Assembly: GCA_965200005.1 (NCBI GenBank)
Contig: OZ241331.1
Location: forward strand, 2,852,001 to 2,916,000
Reading direction: 5' to 3'
DNA length: 64,000 nucleotides
From: Aldehydirespirator sp965200005
GTDB lineage: Bacteria > Actinomycetota > Acidimicrobiia > Acidimicrobiales > Aldehydirespiratoraceae
In this document: piece by piece, positions 18,101-27,053 of the stretch
How positions within the stretch are numbered: position 1 is the first letter of the stretch
Layout: each line of letters opens with the position of its first letter
Notes under the pieces: model-generated
What the model was told of the DNA's origin: nothing
The model's input: only the letters and a program-made list of their open reading frames with translations
Database searches by the model: none
Position numbers and translations under genes: made by a program

Positions 18101-18526
18101 TCAGCGTGAGGCGAGGACTACGTTTTTGAGCACCTCGCTGTCGCCGCTGCGCACATACCACTCCCAGCGTGTGCCATCCGGATCAGTGACCCAAGTCTCT
18201 GTCTTTTCGGCGTAGCAACACTTCGTGTCATCAACGCCTGTTGTCTCAAGACCTGCAGTTCGTAGACGCCATTCAGCGTCAATTACCTCTTCAGCAGTCT
18301 CGGTCTCGACACCCAAGTGATTGATCGTGCCGCCTGCTCCACAACATCCTGCAACATCGTTGGCATCGTTTGCTGCTTCGAACAGAACCAGCTTTAGGGG
18401 CGGCTCATCAATCGCAAAATTCGCATATCCAGGTCTTTGGCGTGCTGGTTGCACACCAAACAGGCGCGAATAAAAGTCCACTGCAGAATCCAGATCTGCG
18501 ACATTAATCGCAAGTTGCAACCTCAT
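18101..18526 (-). CDS. CadI/ArsI-like VOC-fold metalloprotein
   Basis: A 141-residue single vicinal-oxygen-chelate protein. MRLQLAINVADLDSAVDFYSRL, RPGYANFAIDEPPLKLVL, INHLGVE and the thiol pair TKCC (Cys103-Cys104) with WVTDPDG closely resemble mycobacterial CadI and the C-As lyase ArsI. ArsI uses its vicinal cysteines to bind trivalent organoarsenic. As in CadI, the early His of ArsI is not present (LQLAI instead). An extra Cys pair lies at AGCCGAGG. No arsenical or ArsR-like gene is adjacent, so a metal or arsenic role is family-based inference. Confidence 0.75.
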   Translation of the reverse strand: MRLQLAINVADLDSAVDFYSRLFGVQPARQRPGYANFAIDEPPLKLVLFEAANDANDVAGCCGAGGTINHLGVETETAEEVIDAEWRLRTAGLETTGVDDTKCCYAEKTETWVTDPDGTRWEWYVRSGDSEVLKNVVLASR

Positions 18527-18673
18527 AAAATCTTCTCCTCAATTGGCTCTCGTAATACAACTCGCTATTGCGGCTGAGTATTCCCTACCAGCGTCCCAGT
18601 TTCAGAACTGTGCCTGCCGACACGTGCTTGTTGGGTGCTGCAACTGCTTCAAATCGTGACAGACAGCGGTGGC

Positions 18674-20078
18674 TCAGGATGTGTCCCAGAGCGAATTGAT
18701 GTCTTCAAGAGTATCTAAACACATGATCTGTCGACTCAGTTCAGCGCCATCGGGCCCCGCGTTCATGTTGAACTTGGTCATGAGGTCCTCGGGTGAGAGC
18801 GGGTTCTCGGGGCCACCTCGAGTGAAGTGGATCCGACGTTTGATCACATCGCCCGAGTTGGTCCAGAGGCGCAACACGCCCGGGAACTGATGAGGGAACC
18901 CGGCCGTTGCCTCGTCATCAGCTACACATCTAACCAACCTCGTGAGCCGGATGCGCTCTTCGTCGTGCACAGCAGCATCGGTGAAGTCGCTGCCTGCTAC
19001 GCCCAGACCCCCCCCCGCCTCCAACAAGGGCCGCCGCAACGGTTGCGGGGCCGCTGAACTTTGCTGCATAACCGGTATCGGGGCTCGCCTTCTTGGCTGC
19101 GGGCTCTGCAATTGAGGGCAGCACTGGCGCCGGCAAACCCAGCTCCATCGCTGTGATGGTTGAGGGCTCCACACCCTGTGCCACGAGAGCTCGGGCTGCA
19201 TCAATCCCTGCGTGCGTGAAGTGGTTGGTCGGGTACGGCTTGACGAAGATCCTGTCTGACTCCCAACGAGACCCGAGCCCCTCCGTTACGGCTGCAGGGT
19301 CGAAGCGTCCATCCGATAGCGCCCGGAAGAAGCCGAACCTGCCTTCGAGCACGGTTGGCGGGCCGGTCATGCCGTGGCGAGCGAGGCTTGCTGCTGCGAT
19401 CCCGGAGTGGGCCGCCCAACCGCAATGCACCCGCTTGACCGAGCCGCCAGTCCGGTTTGCTTCGATCAGTCCGGCACCCATCCTCGCCGCTATTCCCATG
19501 GCATCAGAGATCTGTGAAGCACCGAGACCCATGAGCCGAGCAGCGGCCGCGGCAGCACCAAGCGCGCCGCAGATAGAGGTGGCATGCAACCCGCGATCAA
19601 AGAGGATGTGGTTGCGTGCCGCAGGGTCATATGACGCCATGCCAACTCGCACACACACCTCAGTGCCAACAGCCGCGGCAGCCAAGACCTCAGCGCCGCT
19701 AGCACCCACGGACTCTCCAGCGGCGAGTGCGGCGGGGACTACTGACGCCGAGGGATGCAGGATCGAGGGCAGGTGGGTGTCATCGAAGTCCAGCGCGTGA
19801 GCCATCGTGCCATTGACGAGTGCAGCCGACGCAGCCGGGACACGCTGACCACTAGCCGACCAGACACTTGCCTGGGCAGTTCCGCCCCACTCGTTGACCA
19901 GTTCGTTGACGGCAGCCACGGCCGGATCATGGCGAGCAGCGAGTGCTACACCGACGAGATCCAAGACCCGTTGCTTGGCTCGCTCGATGATGTCTTGGTT
20001 GGGCTCGACACTTGCTGCGAAGTGTCCCAGAGCCACCACCAGTGCCACATCGTGGGTTTGATCGGTTTGATCACTCAT
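18674..20078 (-). pseudogene. MmgE/PrpD-family protein, broken by a one-base shift in a G tract
   Basis: Codons from the ATG at 20078 give an MmgE/PrpD protein: VLDLVGVALAARHDP, NGTMAHALDFDDTH, then LGAAAAAARLMGLGASQI. The frame is lost at a run of 9 C (19008-19016, G on the coding strand). The other frame continues in the same family to the stop at 18674 (DFTDAAVHDEERIRL ... GGPENPLSPEDLMTKF). Removing one base would restore about 468 residues, the normal length. Relatives include 2-methylcitrate dehydratase and iminodisuccinate epimerase. It overlaps the cyclase gene by 8 bp in the same operon. A homopolymer sequencing error is as likely as real inactivation or slippage. Confidence 0.8.
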
Positions 20079-20862
20079 CGATCAGCGCCAGGGGTCTGAT
20101 GGGCGAACCCGTCGCACCAACGATTTTTAGGGGAACGGCCACGAACAGGAACTCGTTCACGTCAAGGAGCCGCAAGTCGAGCACTTCGATGATGTAGATC
20201 CCGGAATCCACAAGCAGCCGCCGATGCACTGGTAACACAGCGTGGCCGTCGCCAGGCGCGATCACCTCGTATGCGATCGTCTCAGCTCCGGTAACCCGCA
20301 CGCCCGCTTCGATCAGCCAATCCGCGGCGTCGACACCAGGGCCTGGCGCACCACCACGTTGACCACAGAAAGTGTCAGGTGTATCCCAGTGATGTGACCA
20401 GCCGGTACGTATCAGAACTGCGTCGCCGGGCCGCACTTCCACGTTCGCTAGTGATGCTGCGGCCTTCAAGTTAGCGGATGTGACCTCATAGCCCGCTGGC
20501 AGCACCGGCACATCTTTGAGTGCAGCGATGTCCAACATCACGCCGCGGCACACGATCGGTTCGATCTTGTCTGCCCCCAAATCCGAGAATCCATGGTTGG
20601 ACGTAACTGATGCTGCGTCGATCCCGCCGTGCAGCAGTCCGTTGTGTGACACATGACAGAGAGCATCGATGTGAGTCCCCACGTGGCCACCGGTCACGAT
20701 TAGTTCGTTGGCTGCCGAACCACCATCAGCTCGCACCATGTCGCCATGTCTGCGTATCAGCGACATCTCGAAGTTGGGATGGTTGGGTGAGACAGGCATG
20801 CCGCGTCGCATGCCGTGAGCTAGGTCTACGATGCGCGCCTTTGAAGCGGCTTCTAGCAACAA
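20071..20862 (-). CDS. Cyclase-family hydrolase (kynurenine formamidase-like)
   Basis: A 263-residue member of the cyclase/KynB fold. The metal-binding signature HVGTHIDALCH fits HxGTHxDxxxH, and VRPGDAVLIRTGW is also typical. Members hydrolyse N-formylkynurenine, isatin or other amides and lactones with a bound divalent metal. The start is a TTG directly after the CoA transferase stop. It lies between CoA transferase and MmgE/PrpD genes in one operon, so a lactone or amide in that pathway is a likely substrate (inference). Confidence 0.85.
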   Translation of the reverse strand: MLLEAASKARIVDLAHGMRRGMPVSPNHPNFEMSLIRRHGDMVRADGGSAANELIVTGGHVGTHIDALCHVSHNGLLHGGIDAASVTSNHGFSDLGADKIEPIVCRGVMLDIAALKDVPVLPAGYEVTSANLKAAASLANVEVRPGDAVLIRTGWSHHWDTPDTFCGQRGGAPGPGVDAADWLIEAGVRVTGAETIAYEVIAPGDGHAVLPVHRRLLVDSGIYIIEVLDLRLLDVNEFLFVAVPLKIVGATGSPIRPLALIDE

Positions 20863-22143
20863 CTAGATGACACCCGCTTCACGCAGTTGCTTAAGGTCAA
20901 CGTCAGACAATCCCAGTCTGGCGTACACCGTCTTGTTGTCTTGCCCTAAACGTCGGCCAGCCCAGCGGATGGAACCGGGCGTATCCGAGAGTCGGAACAT
21001 GACGTTTTGCATCGTGACCGAGCCCAGGTCTTCGTCGGGCACCGACAAGAAGCTGCCAAGTGCCTGGTATTGCGGGTCGGCCATGGCGTCGGCCACGTCG
21101 TAGATCGGGGCGACCGCCGCTTGAGCAGATTCGAACGCCGCGATCACTTCGACGAGATCTCGAGCCGCGATCCAGCTCGCAACGGCCTCATCGATGGTGT
21201 CCGCGTGGCTGGCACGTCCACTGCCAGAACTAAACCAGGGTTCGCTAATCAACTCGGGGCGGCCCACGAGATGCATCACCCGCACGGCGATGCTTTGCGC
21301 ACTGGTTGAGATTGCCACCCAGCGACCATCGGCGGTGCGGTAGGTGTTTCTTGGAGCGTTGTTGACAGAACGGTTGCCAGTGCGTTCCTGCACTATCCCG
21401 AGTTGTTGATACACGCTCGGCTGCGACCCCAGCACCGTGAGGATCGGTTCGATGATGGCGGCATCTACTACCTGGCCTCCGGCATCCTGTGAGCGGTCAC
21501 GATGTTGCAGGGCCATCAAGATCGCACACGCTGTTGCGATCCCGCAGATCCCGTCGGCTAGCCCGAAGGGTGGCAGCGTCGGCGGGCTTCCTGGTTCACC
21601 CGTGATGCTGGCGAAACCACTCATTGCCTCGGCCAGCGTCCCAAAACCCGGACGTTTCGAATACGGGCCGAATTGCCCGAATCCTGTGACCCGCGCCATT
21701 ACAAGCCGGGGATTGATGTCATGCAATTGTTCAGGGCCTAGACCCCAACGCTCCATCGTGCCGGGACGGAAGTTCTCGACGACCACGTCCGCGGTCTCGA
21801 CAAGCTGCCTGAAGAGGTCTTGGCCTTCACTCGATCCCAGGTAGAGGGTGATGGCTTGCTTGTTGCGGGCCAGCATCTTCCACCACAAAGCCACGCCATC
21901 CTTAGAGTGGCCGTGGTTGCGCACAGGATCGCCCCGAGGGTGTTCAATCTTGATTACGTCCGCGCCGAAGTCACCGAGGATTGTCGCTGCCATAGGGCCT
22001 GCAAAGAGGGTGGCTGCATCTAGTACCCGCAAGCCTTCAAGCGGGCCGCGAACGTTTTGCTGAGAGGTCGCTTCCGCTACCGATCGAGTGTCATCAACGT
22101 CAATGGTTGACGCACTTTGGGTTGTCGCGGCGATCACGCACAT
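20863..22143 (-). CDS. CaiB/BaiF-family CoA transferase
   Basis: A 426-residue class III CoA transferase. The core begins GPLEGLRVLDAATLFAGP and carries GADVIKIEHPRGDPVRN and NFRPGTMERWGLG. The first 30 residues are an extra tail. It is the first gene of the minus-strand operon CaiB, cyclase, MmgE/PrpD and is divergent from the CitE-like and IclR genes. Two GTTCC inverted repeats lie before it. It presumably activates a dicarboxylic acid as its CoA thioester, which the CitE-like lyase could then split (inference). Confidence 0.9.
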   Translation of the reverse strand: MCVIAATTQSASTIDVDDTRSVAEATSQQNVRGPLEGLRVLDAATLFAGPMAATILGDFGADVIKIEHPRGDPVRNHGHSKDGVALWWKMLARNKQAITLYLGSSEGQDLFRQLVETADVVVENFRPGTMERWGLGPEQLHDINPRLVMARVTGFGQFGPYSKRPGFGTLAEAMSGFASITGEPGSPPTLPPFGLADGICGIATACAILMALQHRDRSQDAGGQVVDAAIIEPILTVLGSQPSVYQQLGIVQERTGNRSVNNAPRNTYRTADGRWVAISTSAQSIAVRVMHLVGRPELISEPWFSSGSGRASHADTIDEAVASWIAARDLVEVIAAFESAQAAVAPIYDVADAMADPQYQALGSFLSVPDEDLGSVTMQNVMFRLSDTPGSIRWAGRRLGQDNKTVYARLGLSDVDLKQLREAGVI

Positions 22144-22151
22144 AAGGTTAT

Positions 22152-22168
22152 GTTCCGCTGAAGGGAAC
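22152..22168. promoter_or_regulatory. Probable IclR operator, site 1
   Basis: Inverted repeat GTTCC-N7-GGAAC, 8 bp upstream of the CoA transferase start. IclR-family regulators often bind TTCC/GGAA palindromes of this kind. A second, near-identical site lies 60 bp away in the same divergent region, and an IclR gene is the second gene of the opposite operon. Confidence 0.5.
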
Positions 22169-22211
22169 GGCGGTCACGTTTTTGGTACCTCTAGTCGAAC
22201 CTAATCAGGAT

Positions 22212-22228
22212 GTTCCGCAGGACGGGAC
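22212..22228. promoter_or_regulatory. Probable IclR operator, site 2
   Basis: GTTCC-N7-GGGAC, one mismatch from the palindrome of site 1 and starting with the same TGTTCCGC. Spacing between the sites is 60 bp (start to start), close to six helical turns, allowing cooperative binding on one face (inference). The rest of 22144-22418 shows no gene. Confidence 0.45.
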
Positions 22229-22418
22229 AGTTAGGCAGCATGTCTGAGTGTCTGTTAGCGTTTCGTGCTGCGACGCCCTTCGGGAGTGGTCCATGGTTCA
22301 CATTCCCCAATCTCCGCGTTCTGTTGAACTTCGCGTTGCAGACCGTTAGACCGTTACGCGTCGACGCAGCAACGGCTAGGAAGCCCTCTCCCCACATGAC
22401 CGGACTCCTGGTACTTCT

Positions 22419-23222
22419 GTGAGCGCCCGGTCGTACTTGTATGTGCCCGGCGACCAGCCCCGGATGCTCGCCAAAGCGCATCAGCGCGGAGCCGACGCAC
22501 TGATTGTCGACCTCGAAGATGCCGTCGCACCAACCAGAAAGATGCGTGCCCGTGAGGTATTGCGGGAGTTCCTGCCGTCGCCATGTGAAACCTGGGTACG
22601 GATCAACAATCACCCCGACCTGCTAACTGGCGACATTTATGCGGCAGCGGCTGCCTCGGGAATTGTCCTACCAAGTGCGGAACCCCGCGAAGTAGCGGAA
22701 GTGGCGTCGTTGACCCCGCTACCAGTCACAGCGCTCATCGAGACAGCAGCCGGGCTCCTTGCAGCAGCAGAGATCGCCACCTCGGGTCATGTCGTGCGAT
22801 TGTCGCTCGGTGAGGTCGATCTCGCCGCCGAACTAGGAATCACACCCGGATCCGCCGGAACTGAGTTGCTATATGCCAGATCCCACGTTGTGGTCGCTTC
22901 GGCTGCGGGACGCCTCGATGCACCCACTGGGCCAGTGGCCACGGACTTTCGAGACCTAGCGTCGCTTGAGCAATCGACCGCGGCGCTGGCTCGCTTGGGA
23001 TTTGGTAGCCGCTCAGCTATCCATCCTGCACAACTGAGCATCATCAACGACACCTTCACACCAACCACTCGACAAGTTGGTGAGGCTCAAGCCCAGATCG
23101 AGGCATATGAGACGGCGCTGCGTCACGGCGAAGGTGCGACCAGCGTCAACGGAAAGATGCTTGATGTCGCAGTGATTCGACAGGCCCGTCAGATTGTGTC
23201 GCGCGCCGGGATGGTGGCATGA
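22419..23222 (+). CDS. CitE/HpcH-family CoA lyase-like protein
   Basis: A 267-residue TIM-barrel protein of the HpcH/HpaI aldolase family: RSYLYVPGDQPRMLAKA, the acidic metal motif VDLEDAVAP, ALIETAAGL and FGSRSAIHPAQL are the citrate lyase beta/malyl-CoA lyase marks. It would cleave a 3-hydroxyacyl-CoA dicarboxylate such as citryl-, malyl- or methylmalyl-CoA. It starts with GTG and its stop overlaps the IclR gene by ATGA. The divergent CoA transferase could provide the CoA ester. Confidence 0.88.
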   Translation: MSARSYLYVPGDQPRMLAKAHQRGADALIVDLEDAVAPTRKMRAREVLREFLPSPCETWVRINNHPDLLTGDIYAAAAASGIVLPSAEPREVAEVASLTPLPVTALIETAAGLLAAAEIATSGHVVRLSLGEVDLAAELGITPGSAGTELLYARSHVVVASAAGRLDAPTGPVATDFRDLASLEQSTAALARLGFGSRSAIHPAQLSIINDTFTPTTRQVGEAQAQIEAYETALRHGEGATSVNGKMLDVAVIRQARQIVSRAGMVA

Positions 23223-24082
23223 GCCGACCCCGCAACCGGGGTTCGCGTCTGGCGCCGGCTGCACGATCACATTCAAACAGCGGCGGAACCACCAAGAACG
23301 ACCCCAGTGGCGAGACTGTCACTGCTATTGCGAGGGCTGCTGATGTCTTGTTGCTGTTCGCCGACAGCGAGGCATCGGCGCTTGGAGTGAGCGAGATCGC
23401 CCGCACGCTGCATCTTTCCAAGGCGGTCACGCATCGCATCTTGACTTCGCTTCGTAGCCGCTCGCTCGTATACCTCGACCCGCAAACCCGCCACTACTCG
23501 CTGGGCAATGCGGCGCTAAAACTGGGGTTGCGCTACCTGGAAGACGTCGACATCTTCCGCCTCGCTCCCCCGGTCTTGCTCAAGTTGTCGTCTGCCATGA
23601 ACGAGACCGCCACGCTGTCGATCCGCACCGGCAACCGGCGTGTGTACGTGGATCAGGTGACACCCCATCGTGAGGTCAAGATGACCGTGATGCTGGGACG
23701 TTCGTACCCGTTGCATGCTGGTAGCTCTTCGAAAGCACTGCTCGCGTTCCTTGACGACACTGCGCTTGACTCATACCTCGGGCAGCCACTTGATGCGCTG
23801 ACCGACAGGACGATCACCGATCCAGCCATGCTGCGCAACGAACTCGCCACGATCCGCGAGCGGGGTTACGCCTCATCTGACGGCGAGCGTCAACTTGGAG
23901 CAGGTTCTGTGGCCGCTCCGATTCTTGACCGCCACGGCGACCCGGTGGCCTCGATGAGTATCTGCGGTCCAGCAGAGCGACTATGTGCGGCTCGAGCGGA
24001 TGCCGCACAGTTGCTCACCGCAGAAACAGCCTTGCTGTCAGAGCGGATGGGGTACGTTGCGGCGCCGAGCAGTTCCCGGTAG
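23219..24082 (+). CDS. IclR-family transcription regulator
   Basis: A 287-residue regulator: an N-terminal tail of about 30 residues, a winged helix (about 33-95: ADVLLLFADSEASALGVSEIA, LSKAVTHRILTSL) and the IclR effector domain (about 110-280) with AGSSSKALLAF and a GYASSDGERQLG stretch. It is coupled to the CitE-like gene and very likely controls the divergent CaiB/cyclase/MmgE operon through the GTTCC sites (inference). Confidence 0.92.
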   Translation: MSRPRNRGSRLAPAARSHSNSGGTTKNDPSGETVTAIARAADVLLLFADSEASALGVSEIARTLHLSKAVTHRILTSLRSRSLVYLDPQTRHYSLGNAALKLGLRYLEDVDIFRLAPPVLLKLSSAMNETATLSIRTGNRRVYVDQVTPHREVKMTVMLGRSYPLHAGSSSKALLAFLDDTALDSYLGQPLDALTDRTITDPAMLRNELATIRERGYASSDGERQLGAGSVAAPILDRHGDPVASMSICGPAERLCAARADAAQLLTAETALLSERMGYVAAPSSSR

Positions 24083-24231
24083 CGATCCGTCGCTTCCATC
24101 CTTCTTTCTTGCCGCTGCCAACTATCAGTCCAAACTGCCGTCAATGCCGTCAATGCCGCACGCCGTAAATTGTCAGTCTTGACTCACGAGACTTTGTTTG
24201 ATTGCTACGAGGGCCAATTGTTGTGCGGGTG

Positions 24232-25863
24232 ATGTTTAGTTCGGCATCCGCGCAATCGTCGCTTCGTAGGACTTTTGCTTCGCGAGTTGGCACATGGATA
24301 TGCCCGATGATTGCTGTGCTGGTGTTGATGACGATGTTGGTGCCGGTAGCGCGAGCCACCTACGACGATGTGGACGCTAGAGACGACACCCACGAGGCGG
24401 TCACCGCACTTGCTGAACAAGGCATCTTTGCAGGCACGGATTGCGGTGTTGGAGAGTTCTGTCCCGATGGACCTGTCAAGCGGTGGGCAGTTGCGGTCTG
24501 GCTGATTCGTGCATTGGAGGATGACAGCAGTCTTCGCACATCACCAGACTCGGCGTTTGCCGATGTTGCGGTCGGCTGGTGGTGGCGACCCTATGTGGAG
24601 CGTCTCGCGGAACTTGGCATAACCCGAGGTTGTGCCAGCAACCCAGATCGCTTCTGTCCCGATGCCTTGGTGACCCGCGGCCAGGCAGCCAGCCTGCTGC
24701 GGCGCTCCCTCGACCTCGAAACGACCGGCGACGGAGGATTCGCTGACACCGCTGGAAGCGTTCACGAATCAGACATTCACGCACTCGCTGCCGCAGGCAT
24801 CATCGAAGGCTGCGCTACTGGGCCCGATCTATTCTGTCCTTCCACCCCAATCACCAGAGCCGAAATGGTCACAGTGCTGCAGCGCAGCCTCGATCATCGC
24901 CCGACACTGCAGTGGCTCACCGCGGGCGACTCGTACTCATCAGGTGTTGGCGCCGACCCTCACGGTCTCGGGAACTGCCACCGAAGCGAACAGGCGGCGG
25001 GGCCGAGTGCGGCAGAGCTGCTGCGGACTCGGGGCTTGATTATCGACGACACTCACACGGCGTGTGCCGGTGCGGTTGTAGCTGACATGTTTAGCACTCG
25101 AGCCGAGCGGCCCAGTTGGCCTTCGATGTGGTACGAGCACGTTCATGTACATGGTGGCGCCACCCGTCTCGATGTGATTGCGCTGTCGCTCGGTGGTAAC
25201 GATCTCGGATTCGAAGATGTGGTGCTGGCGTGTGTTCCGTTTGCCCTTGTCACAGAGTTCTTTATCGGCTGCCCATCTGAGTCGGAACTGACAGCACGCA
25301 TCGACGCGCTGCTCGACCCACCGAAGACCTGTGTAGCGCCACGTCGAACAGGTAGCGGGCCCGACTACGACTGTGCGCTAGAGATCCAAGGTGAGACGCA
25401 CGGTTCGATCATCGACTTCTATGTCGAGATCGTTAATGAGCGGCTAACCGACAGCGGCCACTTATTCGTGATCGGCTATCCCAGCCTGATAGCGCCGTCT
25501 CGTGAGTGGCGAGTCTTGAGCACTTGCTGGTTGCTGTACAAGCCGTCAACAGTTGACCGGCTCGGCAGGGTTGCTTCGTATCTAAACGACCGCCTTCGTG
25601 AAGCTGTGTCCCGAGCCAATGAGCGGCTTGCGAGTGACACACCTCGTGTCCACTACGTCGACACATACACAGCGTTTCGCTCGGGACGCAACGAGGTGTG
25701 CGGTAATGGTCCGGATCGGATTCATGGGATTACTCACGTAGGAACGGATCCGATGACCGGTTGGTATCGCAGCTTCCATCCCAACAACGCTGGACATGCC
25801 AAGATCGCTGAGCTGCTTGCGAATACTGTCCAAATGACTCTTGATGTGGATTCAAGACCCTGA
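24232..25863 (+). CDS. Secreted protein with SLH-like repeats and SGNH hydrolase domain
   Basis: A 543-residue protein from the ATG at 24232; a TTG at 24202 is less likely. A signal peptide (about 1-43, ending VARA) is followed by three SLH-like repeats to about residue 225. The repeats carry a cysteine pair in each (GCASNPDRFCP, GCATGPDLFCP). The same cysteine-bearing repeats occur in the selenoproteins of this window. An SGNH/GDSL esterase follows: TAGDSYSSGVG (block I Ser), LSLGGNDLGF (block III) and SFHPNNAGH (block V His). It is likely anchored at the cell envelope and hydrolyses an ester; the substrate is unknown. Confidence 0.85.
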   Translation: MFSSASAQSSLRRTFASRVGTWICPMIAVLVLMTMLVPVARATYDDVDARDDTHEAVTALAEQGIFAGTDCGVGEFCPDGPVKRWAVAVWLIRALEDDSSLRTSPDSAFADVAVGWWWRPYVERLAELGITRGCASNPDRFCPDALVTRGQAASLLRRSLDLETTGDGGFADTAGSVHESDIHALAAAGIIEGCATGPDLFCPSTPITRAEMVTVLQRSLDHRPTLQWLTAGDSYSSGVGADPHGLGNCHRSEQAAGPSAAELLRTRGLIIDDTHTACAGAVVADMFSTRAERPSWPSMWYEHVHVHGGATRLDVIALSLGGNDLGFEDVVLACVPFALVTEFFIGCPSESELTARIDALLDPPKTCVAPRRTGSGPDYDCALEIQGETHGSIIDFYVEIVNERLTDSGHLFVIGYPSLIAPSREWRVLSTCWLLYKPSTVDRLGRVASYLNDRLREAVSRANERLASDTPRVHYVDTYTAFRSGRNEVCGNGPDRIHGITHVGTDPMTGWYRSFHPNNAGHAKIAELLANTVQMTLDVDSRP

Positions 25864-25994
25864 GACCCTGACACGGGAGCCGATTCGGCAACCGGCAGCG
25901 GGGGTTAAACACCTGCTCGCCCGCGAGGTGCGATAGAAACGCTGCGGTTACGGGAAGCAAGCCATAGGAGGCAAGCGATGGGAGGCGAAGCGTC

Positions 25995-27053
25995 TTGCTA
26001 ACCCGCTACTCCGAGGATCAATGCGACGTTCGAGATGTGTTTGGCGACCTGTTCGCTCGAGAGTCGACTCCCGAGCGGGTGAGAAAGGCTGAGGCAGGCA
26101 ACGGTTTCGACCCGGATTTGTGGGACACGCTTGCAGATACCGGTGTTCTGGGCATGGCCTTGCCCGAACAGTTCGGGGGTGCCGATGCTTCGCTGACTGA
26201 TCTGGCGGTGGTGGTCTATGAGTGGGGACGCCACATCGCAGCAGTGCCACTCGTTGAGCATGCAGTTGCAACCCGGGTGGGTGCCGCCGCAGCGTCACTC
26301 CCCGGAGCAGCTTGTGAGGACGCCGCCAAGTTCTTGGAAGCTGCCGCGGGGGGCCAGGTGCTTGCAACCCTCACGCTGCGACCACCGGATCCTGATGGCA
26401 CTGCGCACCTAGTGCCTGCAGGCGCGGTGGCCGGCGCGGTCTACTCTCTCCACAACTCGCAGCTGAGGTTCAAGTTGGGCGCCCCGGGCCTTGTCGCACG
26501 CCCCAACACAGCAGGTCTTCCCCTTGCCGATCGTGACCTGAGCGGAGCAATGGTCATCGCTTCGGGCGAAGCCGCCCAGGATTGCTGGGAGCGTGCCCTG
26601 GCGGAATGGAAGGCGTTGATGGCGGTTGCTTTTGCGGGCATGGCACAGCAAGCGTTGGACATCGGTGTCGCCTACGTGAAGCAACGCCACCAGTTCGGTG
26701 TTCCAATCGGATCGTTCCAGGCGGTGCAACACGGTCTCGCTGAGGCGGCCACACGTACCGAGGGGGCCCGCCTGCTTGCCTTCCGTTCGATCTCCGCTCT
26801 ACAGGCCCGGGCCTCAAATGCGGCGGTGCTTTGCGGTATGGCTTTGCTGTTCGGTGCCGAGACGGCTCGGTACACGACCGACCGGGCGTTGCAATACCAC
26901 GGCGGGTACGGCTACAGCAACGAGTACGACATCCAGTTGTATTACCGGCGGGCTGCCGCGTGGCTGTTGCAGCTCGGCGAACCGACAGCGGAGGTCTCTC
27001 GGTTGGCCGATGTTGTGTTGGGCCCAGTGCGGAGCAGCAAGGGAGCGGTCTAA
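25995..27053 (+). CDS. Acyl-CoA dehydrogenase, short variant
   Basis: A 352-residue acyl-CoA dehydrogenase-like flavoprotein: ALPEQFGGADASLTDLAVV, then VKQRHQFGVPIGSFQAVQH and a late YHGGYGYSNEYDIQLYYRRA, where the FAD-contacting end of the family lies. The middle beta domain is shortened and the usual EPxxGSD segment is not obvious. It starts at a TTG, and a seven-codon reading frame with a good ribosome site (ATG at 25979) overlaps it. It pairs by a TAATG overlap with a second dehydrogenase gene. Heteromeric pairs of this kind occur in steroid side-chain breakdown (FadE-type alpha2beta2), a reasonable guess here. Confidence 0.85.
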   Translation: MLTRYSEDQCDVRDVFGDLFARESTPERVRKAEAGNGFDPDLWDTLADTGVLGMALPEQFGGADASLTDLAVVVYEWGRHIAAVPLVEHAVATRVGAAAASLPGAACEDAAKFLEAAAGGQVLATLTLRPPDPDGTAHLVPAGAVAGAVYSLHNSQLRFKLGAPGLVARPNTAGLPLADRDLSGAMVIASGEAAQDCWERALAEWKALMAVAFAGMAQQALDIGVAYVKQRHQFGVPIGSFQAVQHGLAEAATRTEGARLLAFRSISALQARASNAAVLCGMALLFGAETARYTTDRALQYHGGYGYSNEYDIQLYYRRAAAWLLQLGEPTAEVSRLADVVLGPVRSSKGAV

